Source: Acidocella aminolytica 101 = DSM 11237
GTDB lineage: Bacteria; Pseudomonadota; Alphaproteobacteria; Acetobacterales; Acetobacteraceae
Assembly: GCF_900129125.1 (NCBI RefSeq)
Contig: NZ_FQVJ01000009.1
Coordinates: forward strand, 1 to 64,000
Direction of reading: 5' to 3'
DNA length: 64,000 nucleotides
In this document: piece by piece, positions 25,698 to 34,077 of the stretch
How positions within the stretch are numbered: the stretch's first letter is position 1
Layout: each line of letters begins with the position of its first letter
Notes under the pieces: generated by a model
What the model was told of the DNA's origin: nothing
Databases searched by the model: none
What the model saw: the letters and a program-made list of their open reading frames with translations, nothing else
Program-made: the position numbers and the translations under genes

Positions 25698-26108
25698 TCA
25701 GGGCTGGGAAACCTGATCCAGCCAGTCCTGGAGGCTATAATAATTGGTGACGCGGGTGATTTTGTCGTTGGCGACATCAAAAAACGCGCCACCTGGCAGG
25801 ATGTATTTTTGCCCGTGCGCTTCGGGCAGGCCCTCGGCGGTGGTGAGATATTGTCCATGCACCACATATTCCGAACCCGCACGGGTTCCTGTTTCGTCAG
25901 ACATGACCACAATATTTTCCAGCCGCTCGCGGTAGCAGCGGTGCATTTCGGCCATGAAGGCACGGAATGCATCCTTGCCGGTTTCCGCGCCGGACTGGTT
26001 GATGTCATGCCACATATCCTCGCTCAGTAAGGCAAGCATGGCTTCCCAGTCGCCGTTATTGAAGGCGGTGTAATAGTTTTTGATCAGCGCTTCGGTTTCG
26101 CTCCGCAT
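25698..26108 (-). CDS. SnoaL/NTF2-like ketosteroid isomerase-related protein
   Basis: The product has 136 residues and a fold of the NTF2-like superfamily: LIKNYYTAFNNGDWEAMLAL, LSEDMWHDINQSGAETGKDA, then FRAFMAEMHRCYRERLENIV, and a final sheet ending in ITRVTNYYSLQDWLDQV. Such small alpha+beta barrels act as isomerases, hydrolases or ligand binders; the substrate here is unknown. The start is ATG 26108, with AAGGAG seven bases ahead. A GTG six codons upstream is less likely because it precedes that ribosome binding site. It ends head-on with the porin and follows mutL on the same strand, 49 bases after the mutL stop. Confidence 0.75.
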   Translation of the reverse strand: MRSETEALIKNYYTAFNNGDWEAMLALLSEDMWHDINQSGAETGKDAFRAFMAEMHRCYRERLENIVVMSDETGTRAGSEYVVHGQYLTTAEGLPEAHGQKYILPGGAFFDVANDKITRVTNYYSLQDWLDQVSQP

Positions 26109-26156
26109 TATCCACTCCTTGTCCACGTGGGAGCATGGCGGCGGAGGCGGTGCGGC

Positions 26157-27920
26157 TCAAGCCCGGCGGCCGAAGAGTTTTTCGAGGTCCGTGCGGGTGA
26201 GTTTCAGAAATGTGGGACGCCCGTGGGAGCAGGTGGCAGCGCGTGGCGTGGCTTCCATTTCACGCAGGAGGGCGTCGATCTCCTCACGTTGCAGGCGGCG
26301 CCCGGCGCGGATGGAATGATGGCAGGCCAGCCGAGCCAAGGCGGAATCAAGCCTGGCTTCTAAAGCCAAAGGCGTGCCGGTTTCGGCGAACTCCTCCGCG
26401 AGGTCGCGCAGGAGTCCGGCGGCATTCGGGTTTTTCAGCGCGGCGGGCACGCTGCGGACCAATACTGCGCCGGGGCCGAATTCCTCGATCTCCAGGCCGA
26501 GCTTGGCGAGGGTTTCGGTTTCCGCGAGTAGGCGGGCGGCTTCCATGGGCGGGAAATCCACCACCACCGGCACCAATAGGGGCTGGGAGGCAATACGGCC
26601 TTCGGTGAACTGGGCGCGCAAACGTTCCTCGGTTAGCCGCTCATGCGCGGCGTGCTGATCTACGATGACGAGGGCGCCGTCTGAGGCCAAAGCGAGCACA
26701 TAAGTGTCCAGAATTTGGGCCAGGGGGGCGCCGAGTGGATGCTCCAGTGTGGCAGGTTCTGGCGCGGGAGCGGGGGATTCAAAAACCGGCCGGGCGGCGG
26801 GCGGCGTGACGAGGGCGAGTTCGGTTTCTGCGAAGCCGCGGGCAATGCGGCTGGGGGGCGGGGGCGGCGTGTGACGCGGGCTGGAGGGCGGTGGCCGCAA
26901 AGCGAGGCTTAGTGTGGCGGTGGGGGCCGTGCCGAGGCTGACTGGCTGCGCCAGCGCCCGGTTGATGGCGCCGATGACCAGACTGCGCACGCCGTTTTGG
27001 TCAGCAAAGCGCAGTTCGGATTTGGCGGGGTGGACGTTCACATCCAGGGCTTCGTCCGGCAGGTCCAGCCGTAACGCCGCCACGGGGAAACGCCCGGTGG
27101 GAATCACGTCCCGGTAGGCAAGGCGCAGCGAGAGTTTCAGCATGGAATCCAGTACCGGGCGGCCATTCACCACAAAACTTTGCAGCCGGGCGGTGGCGCG
27201 GTTGAGGCTGGCGGGACCGATGAGACCGGAGAGGCGGACATCATCGCGCGTGGCCTCCAGCGGCAGCATGGCATTGGCGGCCTCACGTCCGAATAAGGCG
27301 GCGATGCGGGCGAGGTCGTCCTGGACGGGGAGATCGAACAGCACGCGTTCATCCGAAACCAGGCGGAAGGCGACATGCGGGGCGGACAAAGCGAGGCGCC
27401 AGACCGTGCGCTCGGCGGCTTCGGCCTCGGCGCGCGGGGCGCGGAGAAATTTGCGCCGCGCGGGGGTGGCGTAGAACAGATCTTCGGCAATGGCGCGGGT
27501 ACCTTTGGTACCGGGCACGGGCCGTGCGGGGCTAATGGCGCCGCCTGCAACGTCAATCCGCCAGGCGGAGTCCTGCCCGGCCGGGCGGCTGATGAGAGTG
27601 AGCTTGGCGGCGGCCCCGATGGAGGGTAAAGCTTCGCCCCGGAAGCCGAGGGTGGAGATTTGCACTAGGGCTTCGTCTTGCAGTTTGGAGGTGGCGTGGC
27701 GTTCGATCGCCAGGGGCAGTTCCTCGGCGGGGATGCCGTGGCCGTCATCAATGATTTCGATCCGCTCGATCCCGCCGCCCGCGAGAATCACTTCAACCCG
27801 TTTGGCGCCGGCATCCAGGGCGTTTTCTATCAGCTCCTTCACCGCGGCGGCGGGGCGCTCGATCACTTCACCGGCGGCGATACGGTTGATGGTCGTTTCA
27901 GCAAGACGGCGAATAGGCAT
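26157..27920 (-). CDS. mutL: DNA mismatch repair protein MutL
   Basis: The product has 587 residues. The GHKL ATPase half has INRIAAGEVIERPAAAVKEL, the Mg-binding ENALDAGAKR, DDGHGIPAEEL, TLGFRGEALPSI and GTKGTRAIAEDLFYATPARR. The Pro-rich linker spans about residues 340-395. The C-terminal domain carries the endonuclease-type motif DQHAAHERLTEE, then ACHHSIRAGRRL and CSHGRPT. This MutL is therefore expected to nick DNA itself, unlike E. coli MutL, which relies on MutH. mutS is not in the window. It is a separate unit, divergent from the APC permease. Confidence 0.94.
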   Translation of the reverse strand: MPIRRLAETTINRIAAGEVIERPAAAVKELIENALDAGAKRVEVILAGGGIERIEIIDDGHGIPAEELPLAIERHATSKLQDEALVQISTLGFRGEALPSIGAAAKLTLISRPAGQDSAWRIDVAGGAISPARPVPGTKGTRAIAEDLFYATPARRKFLRAPRAEAEAAERTVWRLALSAPHVAFRLVSDERVLFDLPVQDDLARIAALFGREAANAMLPLEATRDDVRLSGLIGPASLNRATARLQSFVVNGRPVLDSMLKLSLRLAYRDVIPTGRFPVAALRLDLPDEALDVNVHPAKSELRFADQNGVRSLVIGAINRALAQPVSLGTAPTATLSLALRPPPSSPRHTPPPPPSRIARGFAETELALVTPPAARPVFESPAPAPEPATLEHPLGAPLAQILDTYVLALASDGALVIVDQHAAHERLTEERLRAQFTEGRIASQPLLVPVVVDFPPMEAARLLAETETLAKLGLEIEEFGPGAVLVRSVPAALKNPNAAGLLRDLAEEFAETGTPLALEARLDSALARLACHHSIRAGRRLQREEIDALLREMEATPRAATCSHGRPTFLKLTRTDLEKLFGRRA

Positions 27921-28105
27921 ATGAATTCATATCATGCAGCTGCGAGTCCCGCCGAGAGGCATTTGGCGCTATTCTTGTCATGGTCCGGTAAAATTGCCTT
28001 GCTGTAATGCTGAATGCGGGCGTAGAACGGCTTTTAAGTCTGGTGCTGGCCTGGATTCTGCATGGGATTTAGCCAGTTCTTGTTTGCATTAAAAAGGAGA
28101 GGCTG

Positions 28106-29707
28106 ATGTCCGTATCAGAGACGGCAGGCAAACCCAGCGGCTTGAGGCGCGACGCGCATATCATCGGATTATTATTCGCCAGTACCACCAGTATGATCGG
28201 ATCTGGCTGGCTGTTCGGTGCATTTCATGCATCGCGCATCGCGGGCCCACTGAGTATCTGGAGCTGGGTTGTCGGCGCGGTGATCATCATGCTGATCGCG
28301 CTATGCTTCGCGGAGTTGGCCGCTTTGTTCCCGCGCAGCGGCGCGCTGGTGCATATGAGCCACGCCAGCCATGGCGAGGGGCTGGGCCGCATTTGGGGGT
28401 GGATGCTGTTTCTCTCTTACGTTGCGGTGCCCGCGGTGGAAGCAGAAGCGATTGTCACTTACGCCAATAACTATCTGCCTTATTTCATACAGCCTCATAG
28501 TTCCGGTCTGCTGACAGCGACCGGATTTATTGTATGCGCGCTTCTGCTGGGCGTGCTGGCGGTGCTGAACCTGTTTGCGGTGAAGACATTGCTGGCGGTG
28601 AACAATGCGATCACCTGGTGGAAGATCGCGGTGCCGGTATTGACCGTGGTGGTGCTGATTGCCGCCAGCACCCATTGGGGTGTGTGGAAGGCCGACCCCA
28701 CCGGGTATCAGCTCTCCGGCGTGTTCACGGCGCTGCCTTCGGCGGGTATCGTGTTCTCTTATCTTGGTTTCCGTGCCGCGATTGATCTGGGCGGTGAAAG
28801 CGCCAATCCTGGGCGGAACATTCCGCTGGCGGTGATCGGCTCCGTGCTGCTCTCGGCGGTGATTTATATTTTGTTGCAGGTTGCGTTCCTGATGGCGCTG
28901 CAACCTGGCAATCTGGCACAAGGCTGGTCGCATCTGGACTTTACCGGCGCGGCGGGTCCCTTCGCCGGCCTGGCGGCCACGCTCGGCATTGGCTGGATGG
29001 CGACGCTGCTTTATGTCGATGCCTTTATTTCCCCAGGCGGCTGCGGGCTGATCTATGTGACCGGCGGCGCGCGTATTTTGTTCGCGGTGGGTGAGACGAA
29101 TGCCGGGCCAAGCTGGCTGCGGCGGTTGAACTCAGCCCAGGTGCCGTGGGCCGCCGTGGCCGTGATGTGGGTTGTGGGGGTGGTGTTTCTGCTGCCCTTC
29201 CCGGCTTGGCAGCTCATGGTTGGCTATATCACCTCGATCACCGTGCTGACCTATGGTCTCGGGCCGATTGTGCTGATGGTGCTGCGCCGCAACCAGCCGG
29301 ACCTGAAGCGCTCCTTCACGCTCTGGGGTGCGAATATCATCGCCCCCGCGGCCTTCATTTGCAGCAACTGGGTCATTTATTGGACTGGGTTTGAGACGGA
29401 CAGCTTCCTGTTCATCCTGCTGCTGGTCGGCTTCCTGGCGTATGCCGGGTATTTCCACCTGGTTCTGCACAAGCCAGCATCTGAATTCGGTTGGCATTAT
29501 ATCGGCTGGCTGTTGCCCTGGTTCGGCGGCATGTGGGTGCTCTCGGCGCTGGGCGATGTTGGCGGTGGCTATGGCGTGCTTGGGTTCTGGCCGGGTGTTG
29601 TGCTTGTCGGGCTGTGGAGCATCTTCATCATCTGGCTCTCCTTGCGCTCGGCCCTGCCAGCGGAGGACACCGCGCAGATGATGATTGCCATGGAAAAGAC
29701 CCGGTAA
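28106..29707 (+). CDS. APC-family amino acid permease
   Basis: The product has 533 residues and 12-14 membrane helices. The opening helix has the family hallmark TTSMIGSGWLFGAF (the unwound G-S-G segment that binds the substrate carboxylate). AIDLGGESANPGRNIPLAVIG is the conserved cytoplasmic loop after helix 6, with the acidic residue near the substrate. It has an AAAAAGGAGAGG ribosome binding site. It is followed by a terminator, then an amidotransferase, a secreted protein and a glutamine-synthetase-like enzyme on the same strand. An amino acid or polyamine substrate is plausible, but the protein alone does not decide it. Confidence 0.85.
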   Translation: MSVSETAGKPSGLRRDAHIIGLLFASTTSMIGSGWLFGAFHASRIAGPLSIWSWVVGAVIIMLIALCFAELAALFPRSGALVHMSHASHGEGLGRIWGWMLFLSYVAVPAVEAEAIVTYANNYLPYFIQPHSSGLLTATGFIVCALLLGVLAVLNLFAVKTLLAVNNAITWWKIAVPVLTVVVLIAASTHWGVWKADPTGYQLSGVFTALPSAGIVFSYLGFRAAIDLGGESANPGRNIPLAVIGSVLLSAVIYILLQVAFLMALQPGNLAQGWSHLDFTGAAGPFAGLAATLGIGWMATLLYVDAFISPGGCGLIYVTGGARILFAVGETNAGPSWLRRLNSAQVPWAAVAVMWVVGVVFLLPFPAWQLMVGYITSITVLTYGLGPIVLMVLRRNQPDLKRSFTLWGANIIAPAAFICSNWVIYWTGFETDSFLFILLLVGFLAYAGYFHLVLHKPASEFGWHYIGWLLPWFGGMWVLSALGDVGGGYGVLGFWPGVVLVGLWSIFIIWLSLRSALPAEDTAQMMIAMEKTR

Positions 29708-29750
29708 TTTCATGGGTCGCTGACGCCTGCTTCGGGCGTTAACGGTTACA

Positions 29751-29785
29751 AAACCCCCTTTCGCCTGTGGCGGGAGGGGGTTTTT
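29751..29785 (+). terminator. Terminator after APC permease
   Basis: AAACCCCC...GGGGGTTTTT with an inner CGCC/GGCG stem, followed by a T-run, 43 bases after the permease stop. A weaker ACGCC/GGCGT hairpin precedes it at 29722-29740. Confidence 0.85.
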
Positions 29786-29858
29786 CGTGGGCGGGTGCTT
29801 CACGAAAAAAATATTCCTTGCAATAGTGGGGCAAGCCAAAAGAATAGGAGTGTTGCCC

Positions 29859-30575
29859 TTGAAAATTCTCGTATTCCAGCATGTCGCTTCGGAACATCCA
29901 GGTAATTTCCGTGAGGTGATGAAGGCAAGGGGTTGCACCATGCATGCGGTGGAGCTGGATGAAGGCGAGAGCATCCCGGATCTGGAAGGGTTTGATGTGC
30001 TGCTGGTGATGGGCGGGCCGCAGGATGTGTGGCAGACGGCGCAATTCCCCTGGCTGCTGGATGAAATGAAGGCTGTGACCGCATGGGTGCGCGCCGGGCG
30101 GCCTTATCTGGGCATGTGCCTGGGGCATCAGCTTTTGGCGCAAGGGCTGGGCGGAGAGGTTGGGCCGATGGACGTGCCCGAGGTGGGGATCAGCCAGGTG
30201 CGGGTTGAGGCGGACCCGATCTTTGCCGGATTACCGGAAAGCTGGCCGTGTATGCAGTGGCATGGGGCGGAGGTGAAGCGCTTGCCGGAACATTCAGTCT
30301 CCCTGGCTACCTCACCGGGCTGCGCGATCCAGGCGCAGCGTTGGGGGCGGTGTGCTTACGGGATGCAGTTTCACATGGAGTTGACCCACACCACCACGGC
30401 TGAATGGGCGGGGTTGCCGGAATACAAGGCGGCGCTGGAACGTGTGCGCGGACCCGGCGGGCTGGATTTGATGCAGGCGGAGGTGAATGCGCAATTCCCA
30501 GCCTTGTATCAGGCGTCTCAAAAGCTGTTTGGCAACTTCCTGGATATTGCCGTGCAAACCCTGGCGCCAGCCTGA
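29859..30575 (+). CDS. Class I glutamine amidotransferase-like protein
   Basis: The product has 238 residues. It has the class I triad: nucleophile C87 in YLGMCLGHQLLAQGLGG, and H172 and E174 in YGMQFHMELT. VLLVMGGPQDVWQ supplies the oxyanion strand. It resembles the stand-alone GuaA-like amidotransferases that hydrolyse gamma-glutamyl amides or dipeptides. The start is best placed at TTG 29859, with AGGAG eight bases upstream; the frame is open further left but overlaps the terminator region. Its stop overlaps the next start (TGATG). The glutamine-synthetase-like gene 1.3 kb downstream suggests a role in gamma-glutamyl compounds. Confidence 0.82.
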   Translation: MKILVFQHVASEHPGNFREVMKARGCTMHAVELDEGESIPDLEGFDVLLVMGGPQDVWQTAQFPWLLDEMKAVTAWVRAGRPYLGMCLGHQLLAQGLGGEVGPMDVPEVGISQVRVEADPIFAGLPESWPCMQWHGAEVKRLPEHSVSLATSPGCAIQAQRWGRCAYGMQFHMELTHTTTAEWAGLPEYKAALERVRGPGGLDLMQAEVNAQFPALYQASQKLFGNFLDIAVQTLAPA

Positions 30576-31150
30576 TGCGGGCGGTGCGTCTCCTGCTGGC
30601 GGGGCTGTTCTGCCTGGGGGCCGTGCCGGCGCTGGCCATGCCGATGGTAGCCAGCGCCAATGCTGTTGCCGGGCCGGATGACCCTTATGCGGTGCCACCG
30701 CAAGGCAAGCTGGCCCGGGGCGATGGCTCGGGACCTCTGGTTATTAAATACAAGAATGGCCGCGTTGTTCATGTGAAGCGCGATAAGGACGAGGAAGGCC
30801 AGCAGATCTATTTCGCGCAAATTCGCATTTCGCCGGACCGCCACAGCATCGGCTGGCTTGCCGAATATGATGCCTGCCAGCAAAACCAGCCGTGCCCGCT
30901 GGCGCTGGTGGTCTGGCATGCGGGGCGCCCGGCTGTGCGCTTTACCCCGCGCGACGGCGTGATTCAAAGCTGGCAGTTTCTGGCCGGGGGGCGGGAGATT
31001 GCGGTGCAGACCGGCGCGGTGGATGGTGCGGCACGTTACTGGCTGTTGGCCACGGCCTCGGGTGTTACCATTTCCCACTGGCAGGCGGATGCGGGCACGC
31101 CGCGCCCGCCCTGGCTGAGCTTCTTCACCCGCGCTGCCGTCCGGCCCTAG
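30575..31150 (+). CDS. Secreted protein of unknown function
   Basis: The product has 191 residues. A signal peptide (LLLAGLFCLGAVPALAMP) leads a mature domain with no motif I can name. It is rich in beta structure (VIKYKNGRVVHVKR, IYFAQIRISPDRHSIGWLAE) and has a likely disulfide pair in CQQNQPC. AGGREIAVQTGAVDGAARYW and a terminal PWLSFFTRA also look structured. The start shares its A with the amidotransferase stop (TGATG), so it is probably translated with that gene. A periplasmic location is inferred. Confidence 0.65.
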   Translation: MRAVRLLLAGLFCLGAVPALAMPMVASANAVAGPDDPYAVPPQGKLARGDGSGPLVIKYKNGRVVHVKRDKDEEGQQIYFAQIRISPDRHSIGWLAEYDACQQNQPCPLALVVWHAGRPAVRFTPRDGVIQSWQFLAGGREIAVQTGAVDGAARYWLLATASGVTISHWQADAGTPRPPWLSFFTRAAVRP

Positions 31151-31205
31151 GGGTGGCGTGGTTCTTGCTTGAGTTTGGGCCTAAACTTTCAGAGCTGGAG
31201 CCGGA

Positions 31206-32552
31206 ATGTCCCTGTATTTCTCTCATACGTCGGAAAGTGCCGCCACCTTCGCCGACAGCCTGCGCAGAAAAGGTATAGAGTATGTGCGCTTTGAGCTGCC
31301 GGATCTGGCTGGGCTCTCGCGTGGCAAGACCGTGCCGATTGACCATGTGGCGTCTTACACGCGTAATGGGTTGAATTTATATGGTGGCACCGTCACGCTG
31401 GACACATCCTCCAACCCCATTCCGGGCACAGGCTATAATGAGGATATCAATTTCGCGGACTGCCTGATGGTGCCGGACCCGGAGACGGTGAGCGATGTGC
31501 CCTGGATGGCCAAAACAGCGCGGGTAATCTGCGATACAAAATGGTATGATGGTTCGCCGCAGATGGCCGCCCCGCGTACCGTGCTGAAAGCGATGTTGGC
31601 GAAAGCCGCCGAAAGGGGATTCGGCGTGAAGATGGGTCATGAGTTCGAGTTTTATGTGGTCGATCTGGAAACCAGGCAGCCGCTTTATGCTGGCGCGCCA
31701 ATTTTCGTGACCGCGGTCACGCACCGGCATCCGGTCCTTGATAAGCTGATGCGGGTGCTGAAGGACAGCGGTGTAGATATGATCACTGCCAATGGTGAGT
31801 TTGGGCCGGGGCAGTGGGAGCTGAATTTCGCGGCACTTGATGGCATCGCGGCGGCGGACCGGGCCTTTGTATTTAAGAATACTGTGAAGGAATATCTGCG
31901 TACCGAGGGGCTGCTGGCCACTTTCATGACCAAGCCTTATGCGCATCTCTCCGGCAGTTGCTCGCATTTTCATTTGTCCTTGTACGATCTGGAGACGGGC
32001 AAGAACCTGTTTCTGGATGAGGCGGACCCGGATGGGATGAGCGCCTTGATGAAAAGCTTTATCCAAGGGATTCTGGACCACGCTCCAGCCGCGCAGGCCA
32101 TCTGGAACCCCACACCGAATTGCTACCGGCGGATCCGCCCGGGGACGTTCGCGCCGTCCAATGTCTCCTGGGGGGTGGAGGACCGTTCAGCCTCCGTGCG
32201 AATCAAGGCGTCGAAGGATAAGCGGCAGCATCTGGAGGTCCGGGTGCCGTCGGCTTTGTCCAACCCGTATCTCACGGCGGCGTCCACGTTGGCGGCAGGG
32301 CTACTGGGGGTGGAACAGCAGGCCGTGCTGACCCCGCAAAGGAACGGGTTGAAGGAAGCGGACAGCTCTTTCAAGAAATTGCCAACGGAAATTCATGAAG
32401 CGCTGGCGGCGTTGCGGGCAGATAATGAGTTGACTGAGATGCTGGGCGAAGCGTTCATGAAGGTTTACACCATTGTAAAAACCGCCGAAATCAACCGTCT
32501 GCGTGATGAGATCCCCGCCGCCGAGACGGCGGAGTATTTCGACCTTTACTGA
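31206..32552 (+). CDS. Glutamine synthetase-like gamma-glutamyl ligase (PuuA-type)
   Basis: The product has 448 residues with the glutamine synthetase fold. Metal- and glutamate-binding residues appear in order: GHEFEFYVVD, NGEFGPGQWELNF, GSCSHFHLSLYD (the ATP/metal His), RIRPGTFAPSNVSWGVEDRS and HLEVRVPSALSNPYL. The N-terminus (YVRFELPDLAGLSRGKTVPI) is that of the GlnT/PuuA group, which joins glutamate to amines rather than ammonia. No adenylylation Tyr segment of GlnA is evident. It lies after an amidotransferase gene, and a PuuD-like hydrolase occurs at 34.8 kb, so polyamine or monoamine gamma-glutamylation is the likely role; the acceptor is unknown. Confidence 0.82.
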   Translation: MSLYFSHTSESAATFADSLRRKGIEYVRFELPDLAGLSRGKTVPIDHVASYTRNGLNLYGGTVTLDTSSNPIPGTGYNEDINFADCLMVPDPETVSDVPWMAKTARVICDTKWYDGSPQMAAPRTVLKAMLAKAAERGFGVKMGHEFEFYVVDLETRQPLYAGAPIFVTAVTHRHPVLDKLMRVLKDSGVDMITANGEFGPGQWELNFAALDGIAAADRAFVFKNTVKEYLRTEGLLATFMTKPYAHLSGSCSHFHLSLYDLETGKNLFLDEADPDGMSALMKSFIQGILDHAPAAQAIWNPTPNCYRRIRPGTFAPSNVSWGVEDRSASVRIKASKDKRQHLEVRVPSALSNPYLTAASTLAAGLLGVEQQAVLTPQRNGLKEADSSFKKLPTEIHEALAALRADNELTEMLGEAFMKVYTIVKTAEINRLRDEIPAAETAEYFDLY

Positions 32553-32713
32553 GCTTCAGATGACTTCTTCAAGGCCACCAGCTTGGCTTCCTCGGCGCGC
32601 AGCAGGTCGGTGAGCAGGGCGCGGGTTTGCTCGTCAGGCGCGTTGATCAGTCGGCGGCGGAAATTCTCGATGTTGGTTTCAGCAATGAATTGTTCGATCG
32701 ATTTTTCCCGCAT
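32546..32713 (-). CDS. Small cytosolic protein of 55 residues, unknown function
   Basis: ATG at 32713 with GGAG nine bases upstream (AGAGGAGTAGTT) opens a 55-codon frame ending TAA at 32546. It begins MREKSIEQFIAETNIENF and ends LVALKKSSEAQ. It is highly charged and predicted all-helical, with RRRLINAPDEQTRALLTDLL in the middle. No membrane segment or cysteine is present. The good ribosome binding site, coding-like composition and clean stop make it a real gene. It overlaps the glutamine-synthetase-like stop by seven bases tail to tail and is divergent from the Crp/Fnr-type gene. Short proteins of this look recur in alphaproteobacteria, but I know no function. Confidence 0.75.
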   Translation of the reverse strand: MREKSIEQFIAETNIENFRRRLINAPDEQTRALLTDLLRAEEAKLVALKKSSEAQ

Positions 32714-32804
32714 AACTACTCCTCTTTGCGTTGTCCGGTTTGCGGTTTGTCAATGCTATACCGGTTCTGGCGGTTAGAGATGCTGAGACTAGCCACGGCG
32801 CGCA

Positions 32805-32818
32805 CTGACAAAAGTCAG
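32805..32818. promoter_or_regulatory. CTGAC-N4-GTCAG dyad upstream of Crp/Fnr gene
   Basis: CTGAC-AAAA-GTCAG has the 5-4-5, 14-base layout of FNR/CRP-family sites. It ends 21 bases before the start of a Crp/Fnr gene, where an autoregulatory operator would block transcription. Confidence 0.5.
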
Positions 32819-32839
32819 CCGTGCGCTGGGTGAGGTCTG

Positions 32840-33541
32840 ATGAAAGATGAAATGATGGCAGGACCAGAAAGTCGTGCGATAAAGCTGGCCTCGGCATGGC
32901 TGCGTATGTCACCGGATGACGAAGCGGCGCTGATTAAGCTGGCAAAATATGTTGAGTTCAAAACCGCGAGGACACGGATTTTTGAACAAAGCGGGGTCGC
33001 CGGGTCGCTCTATTTGCTGGTCACGGGCATTGTGCAGGTCAGCCGCATGTTGCCCGATGGGGAACGCCATATCGTCGCGTTTCATTGGCCGGGCGATTTG
33101 TTCGGGCTGGAGGAAACGGGCTTTTATTTCAACACGGCTGAGACAGTTACACCCTGCACGGTTTATGAACTTCCGGTCCGCAAGGTTGATATGTTTCTGG
33201 AAGAGAATCCGCGTGTGCAGCGGCATGTGCTGGTGCATACGATCCATGAGCTGCGGGCGGCGCAACGGCAGATGATCGTGGTGGGGCGTTTGAAGACTAG
33301 CCGTGCCTTGGCGGCGTTTCTGCTGGATTGCGCGCAACATGCGCAATATTTCAACGAAGCCCAACAAATGCTGGATTTGCCGATGTCGCGTTATGATATC
33401 GCGGATTATCTCGGCGCCGCACCGGAATCGGTGACGCGGGCTTTCTCCCGACTGGAAAATGAGGGGCTGATCCGTCGGGTGACGCCGCGCCTGTTGCGGC
33501 TTGATCTGCCAGGGCTGCGCGCCTTGGCCAATATGGATTAA
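32840..33541 (+). CDS. Crp/Fnr-family transcriptional regulator
   Basis: The product has 233 residues. The cyclic-nucleotide-binding-type beta-barrel (about 25-130) has FEQSGVAGSLYLLVTGIVQV and FHWPGDLFGLEETGF. The long dimer helix follows (QMIVVGRLKTSRALAAFLLD). The helix-turn-helix is LPMSRYDIADYLGAAPESVT then RAFSRLENEGLI. The four-cysteine iron-sulfur pattern of FNR is absent and the cAMP-contact Arg-Ser pair of CRP is not evident, so the signal is unknown; redox, CO or NO sensing are options for this clade. A dyad with the family's spacing lies just upstream. Confidence 0.88.
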   Translation: MKDEMMAGPESRAIKLASAWLRMSPDDEAALIKLAKYVEFKTARTRIFEQSGVAGSLYLLVTGIVQVSRMLPDGERHIVAFHWPGDLFGLEETGFYFNTAETVTPCTVYELPVRKVDMFLEENPRVQRHVLVHTIHELRAAQRQMIVVGRLKTSRALAAFLLDCAQHAQYFNEAQQMLDLPMSRYDIADYLGAAPESVTRAFSRLENEGLIRRVTPRLLRLDLPGLRALANMD

Positions 33542-34077
33542 ACCCGCCAGATTTTTAAATGCGCCTTGCCATGAGTGCGCTCGGCCAAGGGGGCGGGGAT
33601 CTCCAGCGTGTCGTTTGGCCCCAACTCGGCGACGATGATGGCGCCGGGGGCAAGCCAGCCTTTGGCGGCCAAGGCGTCCAGGGCAGGGGCCAGCAGGGCT
33701 TGGCCGTAAGGCGGGTCCAGAAACACTAGATCATGCGGCGTGCCGGTGGACGGGTGTAGCGCATCGGCGGCGATGAGCCGGGCGTTCTCGGGCTTCAGGG
33801 CGGCGATGTTGGCTTTCAGCGCGGACAGAGCGGCCGGGGCGTGCTCGATAAAACTGGCCGAGACGGCGCCGCGAGACAGAGCTTCCAGCCCATAGGCGCC
33901 GGTGCCCGCAAACACGTCCAGCACGTTTGCGGCCTGTAGATCGCACCAGGGGGCGTGGGCGAGAATATCGAACACCGCCTGGCGGGCGCGGATATTGGTG
34001 GGGCGTGTGTCATGCCCTTGCGGCGCCAGCAGCTTGCGTCCCTTCCAGCGCCCGGCGATAAGTTTTGGGCCTGTCAT
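33538..34077 (-). CDS. rsmD: 16S rRNA guanine-966 N2-methyltransferase
   Basis: The product has 179 residues, the standard RsmD length. It methylates G966 of 16S rRNA (E. coli numbering) in the 30S subunit. It has the family N-terminus LIAGRWKGRKLLAPQG, then DTRPTNIRARQAVFDIL, the SAM site VLDVFAGTGAYGLEALSRGA, and the catalytic DLVFLDPPYGQAL. The start overlaps the pseudouridine synthase stop (ATGA), the usual rluB-rsmD order. Its end overlaps the Crp/Fnr stop by four bases tail to tail. Confidence 0.93.
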   Translation of the reverse strand: MTGPKLIAGRWKGRKLLAPQGHDTRPTNIRARQAVFDILAHAPWCDLQAANVLDVFAGTGAYGLEALSRGAVSASFIEHAPAALSALKANIAALKPENARLIAADALHPSTGTPHDLVFLDPPYGQALLAPALDALAAKGWLAPGAIIVAELGPNDTLEIPAPLAERTHGKAHLKIWRV

